Shown here: piece by piece, positions 17,447 through 26,179 of the stretch
How the letters are laid out: every line of letters starts with the position of its first letter
Numbering within the stretch: position 1 is the first letter of the stretch
Assembly: GCF_029211325.2 (NCBI RefSeq)
Contig: NZ_CP135996.1
Span: forward strand, 1,116,001 to 1,180,000
From: Caproicibacterium argilliputei
GTDB lineage: Bacteria; Bacillota; Clostridia; Oscillospirales; Acutalibacteraceae
Length of the DNA stretch: 64,000 nt
Direction of reading: 5' to 3'
Translations under genes and position numbers: made by a program
Notes under the pieces: model-generated
The model's database searches: none
Told to the model about the DNA's origin: nothing
What the model saw: the letters and a program-made list of their open reading frames with translations, nothing else

Positions 17447-19012
17447 ATGCTGCGTGTGAAACGGATCAGCGCGGTGCTTGATTTGATTGCTTTCGGTGTT
17501 ACGGCCGTGCTGTTCCTTGCTTCCGCCGTTTTTCGATGGATGGGAGAACCTTATGTTGAAACCGCGTTTTATTTGATGCTGTTTGGCGTCATTGCCTTAG
17601 ATGCGGGTGCTTTCCTGCATTCTGCTTTTCATATATATCGGGATGTTCACTTCCTGCTGTTTATCTTTGCGTACAATCTGCTGCTGATTGGGCGGATTTA
17701 TTTTAATGCCATGTATTTTCCACATAAAATGCTGCTGGCACTGGAGGCAGACAGCTGGGATAACCTCTATACGGCTTTTTTTGTGGTGGCACTGGCATTG
17801 CTGTTTTTTGTGGTGGTTTACTACGCGGCAGAGCCGGTTTTTGCAAAATATGAAAAGCGGATTCGGGAAGGGCACGCACAGAAAACCAAAGAGAAGCAGG
17901 CGCTTCCGGTCATTCGTCAGCTTTCGATTTTTATGCTGTATGCTTCTTCCATACCGTATCTTTACACCATGGCACTCAAAGTGCTGGCGGTGCTGGAAAA
18001 CGGCTATACGGCATCCTTTACGGACACGGTGCAGATTCCGGGAGTCATCAGCCGCCTGTCCACATTTTTTGTGCCGTCTTTTGCGGTGTTCTTGGCCACG
18101 CTGCCCACAGTCAAGGAAATGAAGCTGCCACTTTTGGTGTATTGCGTGTATATGCTGGCGTCCCTTTTGACCGGTCGGCGCAATATGCTGGTAACGGAAG
18201 CGCTGATGCTTTTGGTTTACTTTACGATGCGAGATTTCCGCAGGGATAAAGGGAAACGGTACCTGACCAAAAAAACAGTGGCGCTCTGCGGTATTGGCGG
18301 CATACTGGCGGCATATCTGCTGCAGATGATGGCGTACAAGCGCGCGGGCAACTTCATTTTAACCCGCCCCATCGGTGATGTGCTGATGAGCTTTGTGGAC
18401 TCGCAGGGTGCGAGTTTCCGTGTGGTGATTCAGACGGTGAACAATCTTTCTTCCTTTAACCAGAACATTACCTGGATGTATCTGCTGTATCCGTTTGAGT
18501 TGTTTGTGCACAACAATCTGGTGTTTCGCAATCTGTTTGGTCTGCAGCCAATCGTAGAGGTGCAGAACGAAAGCTTCGCCAAGACAACGCATAATTTTGC
18601 GCACGTGCTGACTTATAAAGTTGACCCGCAGCGCTATGAGGGCGGCGGCGGTTTCGGCACTTCGTTTGTTGCGGAAGCTTACGTTGCCGGCGGAATTGCT
18701 GCAGTGATTCTGATGGCGGTGCTGGCGGGACTGTTGTTCCGCTTTATGTCTTCCATACTTGCGCACAATTGGGTTGTGGTGGCATTTGGCCTGTTGGCTT
18801 TCCGCGAGTTGATTTACCTGCCGCGCACATTTGCTTTCACTTGGGTGACAGATACATTCAGCATTACCAACATTGTTTACTTTGCCGGTCTGTACGTTGC
18901 GGCGCTGTTGGTGGTGCAGATCAGCGCGAAAGTGCGGAAGCGAACGCGGGCACCGGCTGCCGGAACACTCCCGGCCGGAAAATCCCCATCGAATGAAATT
19001 ATCGGAGGTTAA
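17447..19012 (+). CDS. Wzy-type polysaccharide polymerase (polytopic membrane protein)
   Basis: 521 aa with about 12 hydrophobic segments from near the N-terminus to about residue 505 and a short polar tail. The motif-rich C-terminal half contains a loop GGGGFGTSFVAEAYVAGG, with LLTGRRNMLVTEALMLL earlier, typical of O-antigen/exopolysaccharide polymerases of the Wzy group. The ATG at 17447 is 6 bp after GGGGGA. The following gene encodes a Wzz-like chain-length protein, which supports a role in polymerising a surface polysaccharide. No glycosyltransferase or flippase gene is in this window. Confidence 0.75.
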   Translation: MLRVKRISAVLDLIAFGVTAVLFLASAVFRWMGEPYVETAFYLMLFGVIALDAGAFLHSAFHIYRDVHFLLFIFAYNLLLIGRIYFNAMYFPHKMLLALEADSWDNLYTAFFVVALALLFFVVVYYAAEPVFAKYEKRIREGHAQKTKEKQALPVIRQLSIFMLYASSIPYLYTMALKVLAVLENGYTASFTDTVQIPGVISRLSTFFVPSFAVFLATLPTVKEMKLPLLVYCVYMLASLLTGRRNMLVTEALMLLVYFTMRDFRRDKGKRYLTKKTVALCGIGGILAAYLLQMMAYKRAGNFILTRPIGDVLMSFVDSQGASFRVVIQTVNNLSSFNQNITWMYLLYPFELFVHNNLVFRNLFGLQPIVEVQNESFAKTTHNFAHVLTYKVDPQRYEGGGGFGTSFVAEAYVAGGIAAVILMAVLAGLLFRFMSSILAHNWVVVAFGLLAFRELIYLPRTFAFTWVTDTFSITNIVYFAGLYVAALLVVQISAKVRKRTRAPAAGTLPAGKSPSNEIIGG

Positions 19013-20284
19013 ATGATTATGGAAGTGAGCATAAGCTTTTCAGATATTTGGAACTTTGTAAAACGAAATTGGTGGAAACTGCTGATTGTTGTTGTTTTGC
19101 TGGCAGGCGTGGGTGCCGGAATGTCCCTGAAAGTTCTTTCTCCGACGTATGCGTCAGACTCGACGGTTGTAATTTCCTGCACAATTCCGGAAAACGCAGA
19201 CAAAGATTACCGTCTGCAGTATACTTCCATACTGGCGAGCCGCGTCAACAGCGGTCTGGCGCTTGCTAATGCCACGCAGATTAAGCAGGAAGTGGCAGAT
19301 GAACTGAATGTGCCGGTGGCGGAGATTCTGGACATTAAGGCAACGCTGAATCAGAATGCCCCGAGCATCAAAGTTACCACATCCACCAGCAACGCAAGCA
19401 TCTGCGCCAAAGTTTCGGACACTGCCTGCGAAATCCTTGCGAAGCAGCTCAAGCAGATGTTCCCCACACCGGAGCTGACCGTCACCATGGTAGATCCCGG
19501 CAAGAAAGCGGTCGCGGTTTCCTCAAAGATGGCTGCGGTTAAAGGTGGCATACTGGGCGGCGGCTTTGCACTGGTGGTCTGCTTTGTCTTTGCTGTGCTG
19601 AAAGTCTTGCTGGACAAGCATCTGCGCAACAGCGTCTTTGCGGCAGAGGCGCTGCAGATTCCGCTGCTTGGCACAGCGGGAAGCGGCAAGGGAAAACCGC
19701 ACGCGGAGGAATATCGGCGCATTCGCTCTGCAGCACTGTTGCAGGCAGGCGAAGGCCGCAGTCTGCTGTTTGCGCCGGTCAGTAGAAACAGCAAAGAAGG
19801 AGAACTGCTGACCGGACTGGCGCGCAGTCTGGCGGGCAGCAAAAAGAACGTGTTGCTGTTGGATGCCGATATGGTTAATCCACAGTGGGCAGCTAAAATC
19901 GGTGTGCAGCCGAAGGCTTCTTTGCTTGCAGTGCTGAACGGCAGTGCATCCTTGCAGGACGCGGCAACGCCGACCGATACCGAGGGGCTGCATTTTCTGG
20001 GCTGTGCCGCCGCACCGGAGGCGGACAGCGCGGCGGATTTGCTTGCTTCTCAGTCGTTCGCGGATCTGCTTGCGAAGGCAGAGGAAACCTATGATTACAT
20101 TTTGGTCAGCACGCCGGCAGAGGAGTCCAACTCGGCTGCCGACAGTGTCGCTTCTGTGTGCGACGCAGTTATCATGGTGGCGCGTTATGGCGTGACACCC
20201 ATGGAGCAGTTCCGCACCAGTCTGTCCCGTATCCGCGCTTCCGGCGGTAAAGTCATCGGGTTCGTTACCACGGACGCGGGCTGA
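19013..20284 (+). CDS. Wzz-domain chain-length regulator fused to a degenerate BY-kinase domain
   Basis: 423 aa. Residues 20-40 and about 177-198 are membrane segments flanking an external Wzz-like domain; the cytoplasmic part begins with HAEEYRRIRSA, as in bacterial tyrosine (BY) kinases. The Walker A position reads FAPVSRNSKEGELL, with no GKS/T, while the Walker A' strand VLLLDADMVNP is kept. No C-terminal tyrosine cluster is present. Therefore it is probably a pseudokinase co-polymerase. Start 19013 begins 1 bp after the upstream stop; ATG 19019 is an alternative. Role in capsule or exopolysaccharide length is inferred. Confidence 0.75.
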   Translation: MIMEVSISFSDIWNFVKRNWWKLLIVVVLLAGVGAGMSLKVLSPTYASDSTVVISCTIPENADKDYRLQYTSILASRVNSGLALANATQIKQEVADELNVPVAEILDIKATLNQNAPSIKVTTSTSNASICAKVSDTACEILAKQLKQMFPTPELTVTMVDPGKKAVAVSSKMAAVKGGILGGGFALVVCFVFAVLKVLLDKHLRNSVFAAEALQIPLLGTAGSGKGKPHAEEYRRIRSAALLQAGEGRSLLFAPVSRNSKEGELLTGLARSLAGSKKNVLLLDADMVNPQWAAKIGVQPKASLLAVLNGSASLQDAATPTDTEGLHFLGCAAAPEADSAADLLASQSFADLLAKAEETYDYILVSTPAEESNSAADSVASVCDAVIMVARYGVTPMEQFRTSLSRIRASGGKVIGFVTTDAG

Positions 20285-20295
20285 AATTAGAATAG

Positions 20296-20333
20296 AAAGC
20301 AGGTACTGCACAGTTTGCAGTGCCTGCTTTTTT
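20296..20333 (+). terminator. Intrinsic terminator after the Wzz-like gene
   Basis: AAAGCAGGTACTGCA (20296-20310) pairs with TGCAGTGCCTGCTTT (20316-20330) around CAGTT, followed by TTT. Confidence 0.9.
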
Positions 20334-20378
20334 ATGCGCGGAATTGCTGGGGAAAAGCTGCCGACAGGACATCGGCGC

Positions 20379-20407
20379 TTGACTTTTTTTTCACTCTGGG
20401 CTATAAT
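20379..20407 (+). promoter_or_regulatory. Sigma-A type promoter for feoAB
   Basis: TTGACT (20379-20384), 17 bp, TATAAT (20402-20407), very close to consensus. Confidence 0.85.
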
Positions 20408-20416
20408 GATTTCGCC

Positions 20417-20455
20417 AAAGATAGCATATGCTAACTAAAGATAGCTTTGGCTAAC
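20417..20455 (+). promoter_or_regulatory. Two tandem operator-like repeats downstream of the feo promoter
   Basis: Two 19-bp units share AAAGATAGC and GCTAAC and differ only in the central 4 bp (ATAT versus TTTG), at 20417-20435 and 20437-20455. Each is an imperfect palindrome around TAGCnnnnGCTA. They lie just after the -10, so a bound protein would block transcription. A metal-responsive repressor of the DtxR/IdeR/MntR or Fur type is plausible for an iron-uptake operon; which one is not determined here. Confidence 0.65.
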
Positions 20456-20468
20456 AAAGGAGATGCTT

Positions 20469-20696
20469 ATGACACTGGATCAACTTCCGATTGGTCGTGA
20501 GGCAGTTATTCAACAGGTCGGCGGGGAGGGCGCCCTGCGGCGCCATATGCTGGAGATGGGTCTTACACCCCATACACGGGTGCAGGTGCGAAAAGTTGCA
20601 CCGATGGGTGACCCCATTCAGCTGGAGCTGCGCGGCTATGAGCTGACGCTGCGCCTGGAGGATGCCCGAAATATCACGCTGGAGGAAACAAAATGA
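20469..20696 (+). CDS. feoA: Ferrous iron transport protein A
   Basis: 75-aa SH3-like protein that partners FeoB. The sequence TLDQLPIGREAVI and the RRHMLEMGLTPHTRVQV core fit FeoA. ATG 20469 is 6 bp after AAGGAG; the ATG at 20463 is too close. Its stop overlaps the feoB ATG by 4 bp. Confidence 0.93.
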   Translation: MTLDQLPIGREAVIQQVGGEGALRRHMLEMGLTPHTRVQVRKVAPMGDPIQLELRGYELTLRLEDARNITLEETK

Positions 20697-22702
20697 TTTT
20701 TGCATTGGCAGGCAACCAAAACTGTGGAAAAACCACGCTATTTAATCAGCTGACTGGCAGCAATCAACACGTGGGCAACTTTCCCGGTGTTACGGTGGAG
20801 CGAAAGGACGGTGTCATCCGCGGACATAAAGACGCGACGGTGGTGGATCTGCCGGGTATTTACTCGCTTTCGCCGTACACCAGCGAAGAAATTGTGACGC
20901 GTGACTTCATTTTAAACAGTCATCCCGATGGAATCATCAACATTGTGGATGCGACGAATATCGAGCGGAACCTTTACCTGACCATGCAGCTGATTGAGCT
21001 GGATCGCCCAATGGTAGTGTGCCTCAATATGATGGATGAGGTGCGCAATAACGGCGGAACCATTCATATCGATGAGCTCAGCCGCGAACTCGGTGTGCCG
21101 GTCATTCCGATTTCCGCCAGTAAAAATGAGGGCATTGACGAACTGATTGATATTTTAATGGAAACGGCGCAGAATAAACAGAAGCCGAAGCGGCAGGACT
21201 TTTGCAGTGGGCCGGTGCACCGGTGCATTCATGCGGTGGCGCACTTGATTGAGGACCATGCGCAGCGGCTGGGCGTGCCGCCGTACTTTGCCGCCACCAA
21301 GCTGGTGGAAGGGGATGCCCCCATGCAGAAAGCGCTTGCACTCAATGAAAATGAAATTGAAATGCTGGGGCATTCCGTCAAGGAAATGGAGCGTGACCTA
21401 AATACCGACCGGGAAGCCGCCATGGCGGATATGCGGTATTCCTTTATCGAAAAGCTTTGCGGAAAAACGGTGGTAAAGCCAAAGGAAAGCGTTGAGCATC
21501 GGCGCAGTGTTAAAATTGACGCCGTTTTGACCAACAAATATGCTGCCATTCCGATTTTTCTGCTGGTCATGCTTTTGATTTTCTGGTTAACGTTCGGCGT
21601 TATCGGCGCGGCGCTCAATGATTTGCTGACGCTCGGCATTGATGCGGTCACCAACGCGGCAGCGGCCGGTCTGCAGGCGTACGGTATCAATCCGGTGATT
21701 CAGTCCCTGCTGGTCGATGGCGTTTTTGCCGGGGTGGGCAGTGTGCTTTCCTTTTTGCCCACCATTGTGGTTTTGTTTTTTTTCCTTTCGCTTCTGGAAG
21801 ACAGCGGGTACATGGCGCGCGTTGCGTTTGTGATGGATAAACTGCTGCGGCGCATCGGCCTTTCCGGCAGAAGCTTTGTGCCAATGCTCATTGGCTTTGG
21901 CTGCTCGGTGCCTGCCATCATGTCCACGCGGACGCTGTCGAGTGAGCGCGACCGCAAAATGACCATTTTGCTCACGCCCTTTATGAGCTGCAGCGCCAAG
22001 CTGCCGATTTACACCATGATTACGCTGGCTTTTTTCCCAAAGTACCGCGCGCTGGTGATGATTTGCCTGTACTTCGGCGGAATGCTCATGGGCGTATTGA
22101 GCGCGCTGCTGATGAAGCACACGATTTTTCACGGCAAGCCGGTTCCGTTTGTTATGGAACTGCCGAACTACCGGCTGCCCAGTCCGCGCAGCACCGGCAT
22201 GCTGGTCTGGGAAAAGGCAAAGGATTTTCTGCAGCGTGCCTTTACCGTGATTTTTCTGGCGTCCATTGTGATTTGGTTCCTGCAGACCTTTGATGTTCGG
22301 CTGAACCCCGTTGCCAACAGTCGCGACAGTATGCTGACGGACATCGGGCAGTTTATTGCGCCGCTGTTTGAGCCGCTCGGCTTTGGTGACTGGCGTGCAA
22401 GTACGGCTGTTCTGACCGGCTTTATTGCCAAGGAAGCGGTTGTGAGTACCTTTGCGGTCTTGACCGGTGCAAGCGGCACCGCGCTGCCGCAGGTGCTGTC
22501 AACGCTGTTTTCGCCCATGGCGGCCATTTCCTTTCTGGTATTTGTTCTGCTGTATTCGCCGTGTGTTGCCGCCATCACTGCGGTTCGGCGAGAGATGAAC
22601 TCGCGCCTCTCGGCAATTTCTGTGGTGCTCTATCAAACCGGGCTGGCGTGGTTGACTGCGTTTGTCGTTTATCAGGTCGGTTCCCTGTTCATTCACGGAT
22701 AA
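20693..22702 (+). CDS. feoB: Ferrous iron transporter FeoB (GTPase permease)
   Basis: 669 aa. The N-terminal G domain has GNQNCGKTTLFNQL (G1), VDLPGIYSLSP (G3), and LNMMDE (G4), followed by a helical linker and a polytopic membrane domain with duplicated gate motifs. A conserved GFGCSVPAIMSTR is visible in the first gate. It imports Fe(II) across the cytoplasmic membrane. It sits in an feoA-feoB-Cys-rich small protein operon. Confidence 0.97.
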   Translation: MIFALAGNQNCGKTTLFNQLTGSNQHVGNFPGVTVERKDGVIRGHKDATVVDLPGIYSLSPYTSEEIVTRDFILNSHPDGIINIVDATNIERNLYLTMQLIELDRPMVVCLNMMDEVRNNGGTIHIDELSRELGVPVIPISASKNEGIDELIDILMETAQNKQKPKRQDFCSGPVHRCIHAVAHLIEDHAQRLGVPPYFAATKLVEGDAPMQKALALNENEIEMLGHSVKEMERDLNTDREAAMADMRYSFIEKLCGKTVVKPKESVEHRRSVKIDAVLTNKYAAIPIFLLVMLLIFWLTFGVIGAALNDLLTLGIDAVTNAAAAGLQAYGINPVIQSLLVDGVFAGVGSVLSFLPTIVVLFFFLSLLEDSGYMARVAFVMDKLLRRIGLSGRSFVPMLIGFGCSVPAIMSTRTLSSERDRKMTILLTPFMSCSAKLPIYTMITLAFFPKYRALVMICLYFGGMLMGVLSALLMKHTIFHGKPVPFVMELPNYRLPSPRSTGMLVWEKAKDFLQRAFTVIFLASIVIWFLQTFDVRLNPVANSRDSMLTDIGQFIAPLFEPLGFGDWRASTAVLTGFIAKEAVVSTFAVLTGASGTALPQVLSTLFSPMAAISFLVFVLLYSPCVAAITAVRREMNSRLSAISVVLYQTGLAWLTAFVVYQVGSLFIHG

Positions 22703-22714
22703 GGAGGAATCGTA

Positions 22715-22870
22715 ATGCAGGTACAGGATTGGATTCTGCTGGGTATTTTAACGGTGCTGGTTGTTCTGGCGGGTCGTTACTGGTGGAAACACCGACACAA
22801 CTGCTGCGGAAACTGCGCCGGCTGCAGCCATTGTGAAGCCTGCCGCAGCAGCCGAAAAAAACAATCATAA
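22715..22870 (+). CDS. FeoB-associated Cys-rich small membrane protein
   Basis: 51 aa, starting MQVQDWILLGILTVLVVLAG (one N-terminal membrane helix) and ending with a short cytoplasmic tail bearing CCGNCAGCSHCEAC, seven cysteines. It lies 12 bp after feoB, and GGAGGAATCGTA precedes the ATG. This matches the small FeoB-associated Cys-rich family found directly downstream of feoB in Firmicutes; a role in metal or Fe-S sensing by the transporter is inferred. Confidence 0.85.
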   Translation: MQVQDWILLGILTVLVVLAGRYWWKHRHNCCGNCAGCSHCEACRSSRKKQS

Positions 22871-22874
22871 GCGT

Positions 22875-22912
22875 GTGGCTGCCTGCAAAAATCTGTGGGC
22901 AGCCACTTGTTT
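22875..22912 (+). terminator. Intrinsic terminator after the feo operon
   Basis: GTGGCTGCC (22875-22883) pairs with GGCAGCCAC (22898-22906), followed by TTGTTT. Confidence 0.7.
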
Positions 22913-22935
22913 CCTGCCCGAAAAAAAGGTATGAT
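22907..22935 (+). promoter_or_regulatory. Sigma-A type promoter for ldh
   Basis: TTGTTT (22907-22912), 17 bp, TATGAT (22930-22935). The -35 overlaps the T-tail of the feo terminator. Confidence 0.6.
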
Positions 22936-23010
22936 GAAAAAGGGATCGGCGGGTTTTTCCGCGGATTCCGGAAAACAGCGGCACCTAACCAAACAAAGGA
23001 GGTACGGAAT

Positions 23011-23955
23011 ATGGTGAATATGCAAAAATGCGCGATGATTGGCTGCGGGTTCGTGGGGGCAACCTCTGCGTTTTCTCTGGTGGAAAGCGGCCTTTTCAAC
23101 GAGATGGTTCTGATTGATGCTAACCACGACAAAGCAGAGGGCGAAGCCATGGACTTGAGCCACGGCCTTGCTTTCACACAGCCGATGGAGATTACCGCCG
23201 GTGATTATCCCGATTTGAAGGACTGCGGTATCATTATCATCTCTGCAGGGGCGGGGCAGAAGCCGGGCGAAACCCGCATGGATCTGGTTCATAAGAACGT
23301 TTCCATCTTTAAACAGATTATACCGCAGATTGTGCGGTATAACCAGGAAGCCCTTCTGCTGGTGGTTGCCAATCCTGTGGATATCCTCACATGGGTCACC
23401 TGGAAACTTTCCGGCTTTCCGGCGCAGCGGGTGATTGGCAGTGGCACGGTGCTTGACACCGCCCGATTGAAATATTTGCTTGGCCGCCATCTGGACGTGG
23501 ATCCGCGCAGCGTGCACGCGTTCATAGTCGGCGAGCATGGCGACAGTGAACTGGCTGTCTGGAGCAGTGCAAACGTCAGCGGCGTTCCGCTGAATGAATT
23601 CTGCGAACTGCGCGGTTATGAGGAACACGGAAAAAACCGGCAGCTGCTGTATGAGGAAGTAAAAAACAGTGCGTACCGAATTATTGAGAAAAAGGGTGCA
23701 ACGTATTACGGCATTGCTCTTTCCGTACGCCGCATCTGCGAGTGCCTGGTGCGTGACGAGCACAGCATCCTTTCTGTCAGCAGCCTGATTCAGGGGCATT
23801 TTGGCCTGACAGACCTGTGCATGGGCGTTCCGACCATCCTTGGCAGCAAGGGTGTGGAGCGGGTGCTGGACATCGGTTTGAACCGGGACGAGCAGGATGA
23901 GTTGCTGCGCTCTGCAGCTGCGTTAAAGCAGGTCTTACAGGGAATAGAGCTTTGA
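23011..23955 (+). CDS. ldh: L-lactate dehydrogenase
   Basis: 314-aa NAD-dependent L-lactate dehydrogenase. The Rossmann motif GCGFVGATSA, the substrate Arg in GETRMDLV, VANPVDILTWVTWKLSG, and active-site GEHGDSE are all present. The ATG at 23011 follows AGGAGG by 8 bp; the open frame extends to 22873 but that part has no support. It has its own promoter. A fermentative role in pyruvate reduction is expected. Confidence 0.94.
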   Translation: MVNMQKCAMIGCGFVGATSAFSLVESGLFNEMVLIDANHDKAEGEAMDLSHGLAFTQPMEITAGDYPDLKDCGIIIISAGAGQKPGETRMDLVHKNVSIFKQIIPQIVRYNQEALLLVVANPVDILTWVTWKLSGFPAQRVIGSGTVLDTARLKYLLGRHLDVDPRSVHAFIVGEHGDSELAVWSSANVSGVPLNEFCELRGYEEHGKNRQLLYEEVKNSAYRIIEKKGATYYGIALSVRRICECLVRDEHSILSVSSLIQGHFGLTDLCMGVPTILGSKGVERVLDIGLNRDEQDELLRSAAALKQVLQGIEL

Positions 23956-24129
23956 TTTTTGGTTAGTTGCTTCACAATTTTTCTGTAATGTGTTAATTAT
24001 TTTGTGAAAACACGCCAGAACTTACCTGAAAAATTCACAGAAAGCATCACCAGGTGCAGGAGCTGATTTGTGCGTTCATCCAAAGTTTGTTCCGGAACCG
24101 AATTTGTATAGGTGTGCTTCCGTCGTTTA

Positions 24130-24138
24130 TGGTATAAT
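24130..24138 (+). promoter_or_regulatory. Extended -10 promoter before the Dabb-domain gene
   Basis: TGGTATAAT, a perfect extended -10. A TTGTAT element is 23 bp upstream, too far for a normal -35. The rest of 23956-24232 shows nothing recognisable. Confidence 0.55.
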
Positions 24139-24232
24139 GCAGGTGTCGGAGTGTTTTTTCCGACGGTTCATTTGCAGGCGGCGGACTTGCCTTTGCGCAG
24201 ATTCGCAAAACGGTAAAGGGGGTAAACGCATC

Positions 24233-24532
24233 ATGGTAAGACATATTGTGTTGTGGAAATTAAACGAATCGCAGAGCAAGAATGCGGCTGGCGTGGCTGC
24301 AAGTCTTCGCAGCCGGTTCAAAGCTTTGCTGGGTGTGGTTGACGGCCTTACTGCCATAGAGGTGAACGCGGGCTACAAAGCTGGTGCGTATGATTTGTGC
24401 CTAATTGCAGATTTTGAAAGCAAAGAGGCGGAGGCGGCATATCAGCAGCATCCGGAGCATTTGAAAATTAAGGAACTGGTGCATACTCTGATTTCTGACC
24501 GCACGGCGTTTGACTATGAATATGCTGCCTGA
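24233..24532 (+). CDS. Dabb-family (stress-responsive A/B barrel) protein
   Basis: 99-aa ferredoxin-like alpha/beta barrel protein, starting MVRHIVLWKL with a His-centred first strand, and containing YDLCLIADFESKEAEAAYQQHP typical of the Dabb family. The ATG follows AAAGGGGGT. Function in most bacteria is unknown. It is monocistronic with its own terminator. Confidence 0.87.
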   Translation: MVRHIVLWKLNESQSKNAAGVAASLRSRFKALLGVVDGLTAIEVNAGYKAGAYDLCLIADFESKEAEAAYQQHPEHLKIKELVHTLISDRTAFDYEYAA

Positions 24533-24554
24533 ACCACTCGAAAACTGAAAATTG

Positions 24555-24600
24555 AAATCCCGCAGGGTATGTGATGATGCATATCCTGCGGGATTTTTTT
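24555..24600 (+). terminator. Intrinsic terminator after the Dabb gene
   Basis: AATCCCGCAGG pairs with CCTGCGGGATT, followed by seven Ts in total at the end. Confidence 0.9.
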
Positions 24601-24697
24601 GTCTGTACGGTGCTGCCTTTTGGCTTTTGTGCACAGGGTTCTATGTGGTTTTGGCACTGCATAGGATATAGGGACAAGCGAAAGGTGGGACAACCAA

Positions 24698-25714
24698 ATG
24701 GAAAATATGGAGGACGGTGCGCGCAGGTTTGACCAGGCTGTCGGCGCTTTGTGCCCGCGCGTAAAAAATCTGCTGCTGCAGCTGCCTGCTGCGGTGCGGG
24801 CAGAAACCTCGGAAGTCCGACTGCGTGTGCAGCGACCGGTTGCGTTGTGGCGCGGTGGGCACACCTGGTTTGTAACCGCCGCACATGGTGTCGTGCAGAA
24901 CCCTGCTGCGGGTGTGTGCGCGGAAAAAAGCGATTTGGCGGAAAGCTTTCGGATGCTGTGCAGTTACTCGGTTTACAGTCATCAGGCACAGATTCGGGAG
25001 GGCTATGTTACGCTGCGCGGCGGGCATCGCGCGGGGTTGGCAGGTACCGCGCTGCTGCAGAATGGCGCGGTGACCGGTATGCGCGACATCACTTCGCTGA
25101 ACCTGCGCATTGCCCGCCAGATGGACGGCTGTGCGCGAGAGCTGCTGCGGCAGGCAGGCAGCCTGCGCGGCGGATTGCTGCTGGCAGGGCCGCCGGCTTC
25201 CGGCAAGACAACGCTGCTGCGGGATATTGCCCGCCAGCTTTCCAGCGGCCTGCTTGGCGAATTCTGCAAGGTAACCGTAGTTGATGAGCGCGGGGAGCTT
25301 TGCGGCGTGCAGCAGGCGGCGTACGGCAGCAATCTGGGACCTTGCTGCGATGTGCTGGACGGATTTCCGAAAGCGGCAGGCATGCTGCTGGCGCTGCGCA
25401 CGCTTTCGCCGGAGTATTTGCTGTGCGATGAGCTTGGTACGGCGCAGGAAACGGAGGCACTGGTGCAGTGTGTTAATGCGGGCGCGACGGTGATTGCCAG
25501 CGTGCACGCGGGCAGCCTGCAGGAACTGGTCAAAAGGCCGCAGGGACGGGCGCTGCTGCAGACAGGTGCGTTTGAAACCATTGCGCTGCTGGCACACGGC
25601 AGCCCCGGACAGATTCGGGCGCTGGCAAAGGCGGGTGATCTGCTTGCTGCGGATTCTGGGAGCGGCGTGCCTGCTTTTTGCGGGGACAGCGGCGGGCTGT
25701 CTGCAATCGCGTAA
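24698..25714 (+). CDS. spoIIIAA: Stage III sporulation protein AA (ATPase)
   Basis: 338 aa, type II/IV secretion-type ATPase of the SpoIIIA-SpoIIQ channel that links mother cell and forespore. The N-terminal region is SpoIIIAA-specific; the P-loop is GPPASGKTTLLRD, with VVDERGEL and a DELGTAQETEAL Walker B. AAAGGTGGGA precedes the start. First gene of a complete eight-gene operon; no clear sigma-E promoter is visible upstream, although CATAGGAT at 24660-24667 is a weak -10 match. Confidence 0.95.
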   Translation: MENMEDGARRFDQAVGALCPRVKNLLLQLPAAVRAETSEVRLRVQRPVALWRGGHTWFVTAAHGVVQNPAAGVCAEKSDLAESFRMLCSYSVYSHQAQIREGYVTLRGGHRAGLAGTALLQNGAVTGMRDITSLNLRIARQMDGCARELLRQAGSLRGGLLLAGPPASGKTTLLRDIARQLSSGLLGEFCKVTVVDERGELCGVQQAAYGSNLGPCCDVLDGFPKAAGMLLALRTLSPEYLLCDELGTAQETEALVQCVNAGATVIASVHAGSLQELVKRPQGRALLQTGAFETIALLAHGSPGQIRALAKAGDLLAADSGSGVPAFCGDSGGLSAIA

Positions 25715-26129
25715 GCTGCGCGACCACCGCGACCGCCTGCGGGCTTTCTTAAAATTTTTGAGCGAGGTCAAGACGGAAATGACTTATGCGGGTGTGCCGG
25801 TGGAAGAACTTCTGGAGCGCCACGGCCGCGGGCTTGTCTTGCTGCAGCCGTATTTTCAAGCGCGGCAGGACGGCGCGGATTTTTTGACGGCGTGGAGCCG
25901 CACGGCGGAAAACGGCCTGCTGTCCGGACAGGAGCGTGTGCTTCTGCAGGGATTTGGAGAGGGCTTCGGCGCCACAGACCTGCAGGGGCAGCTTTCGCAT
26001 TGCTCCCTTTATCAGGAACTGACGCGGAAGGAATTGGACACTGCCGAAAAGCAGTACAGCGAGAAAGGAAAGCTGTACCGGATGCTGGGAATCTGCATTG
26101 GTGCAATGGTGGCGCTGGTGCTGCTGTAA
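25644..26129 (+). CDS. spoIIIAB: Stage III sporulation protein AB
   Basis: 161 aa. The start is placed at TTG 25644 (LLRILGAACLLFAGTAAGCL), which gives an N-terminal membrane helix and the expected length (about 170 aa); AAAGGCGGG lies 8 bp upstream. It overlaps spoIIIAA by 71 bp in another frame. A C-terminal hydrophobic stretch MLGICIGAMVALVLL gives a second membrane segment. Role in the engulfment channel. Confidence 0.93.
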   Translation: MLRILGAACLLFAGTAAGCLQSRKLRDHRDRLRAFLKFLSEVKTEMTYAGVPVEELLERHGRGLVLLQPYFQARQDGADFLTAWSRTAENGLLSGQERVLLQGFGEGFGATDLQGQLSHCSLYQELTRKELDTAEKQYSEKGKLYRMLGICIGAMVALVLL

Positions 26130-26179
26130 ACAGGAAAAAGGCGGTGCTGCGGCACAGCTGAAAAATGGAGGGACGCTGC

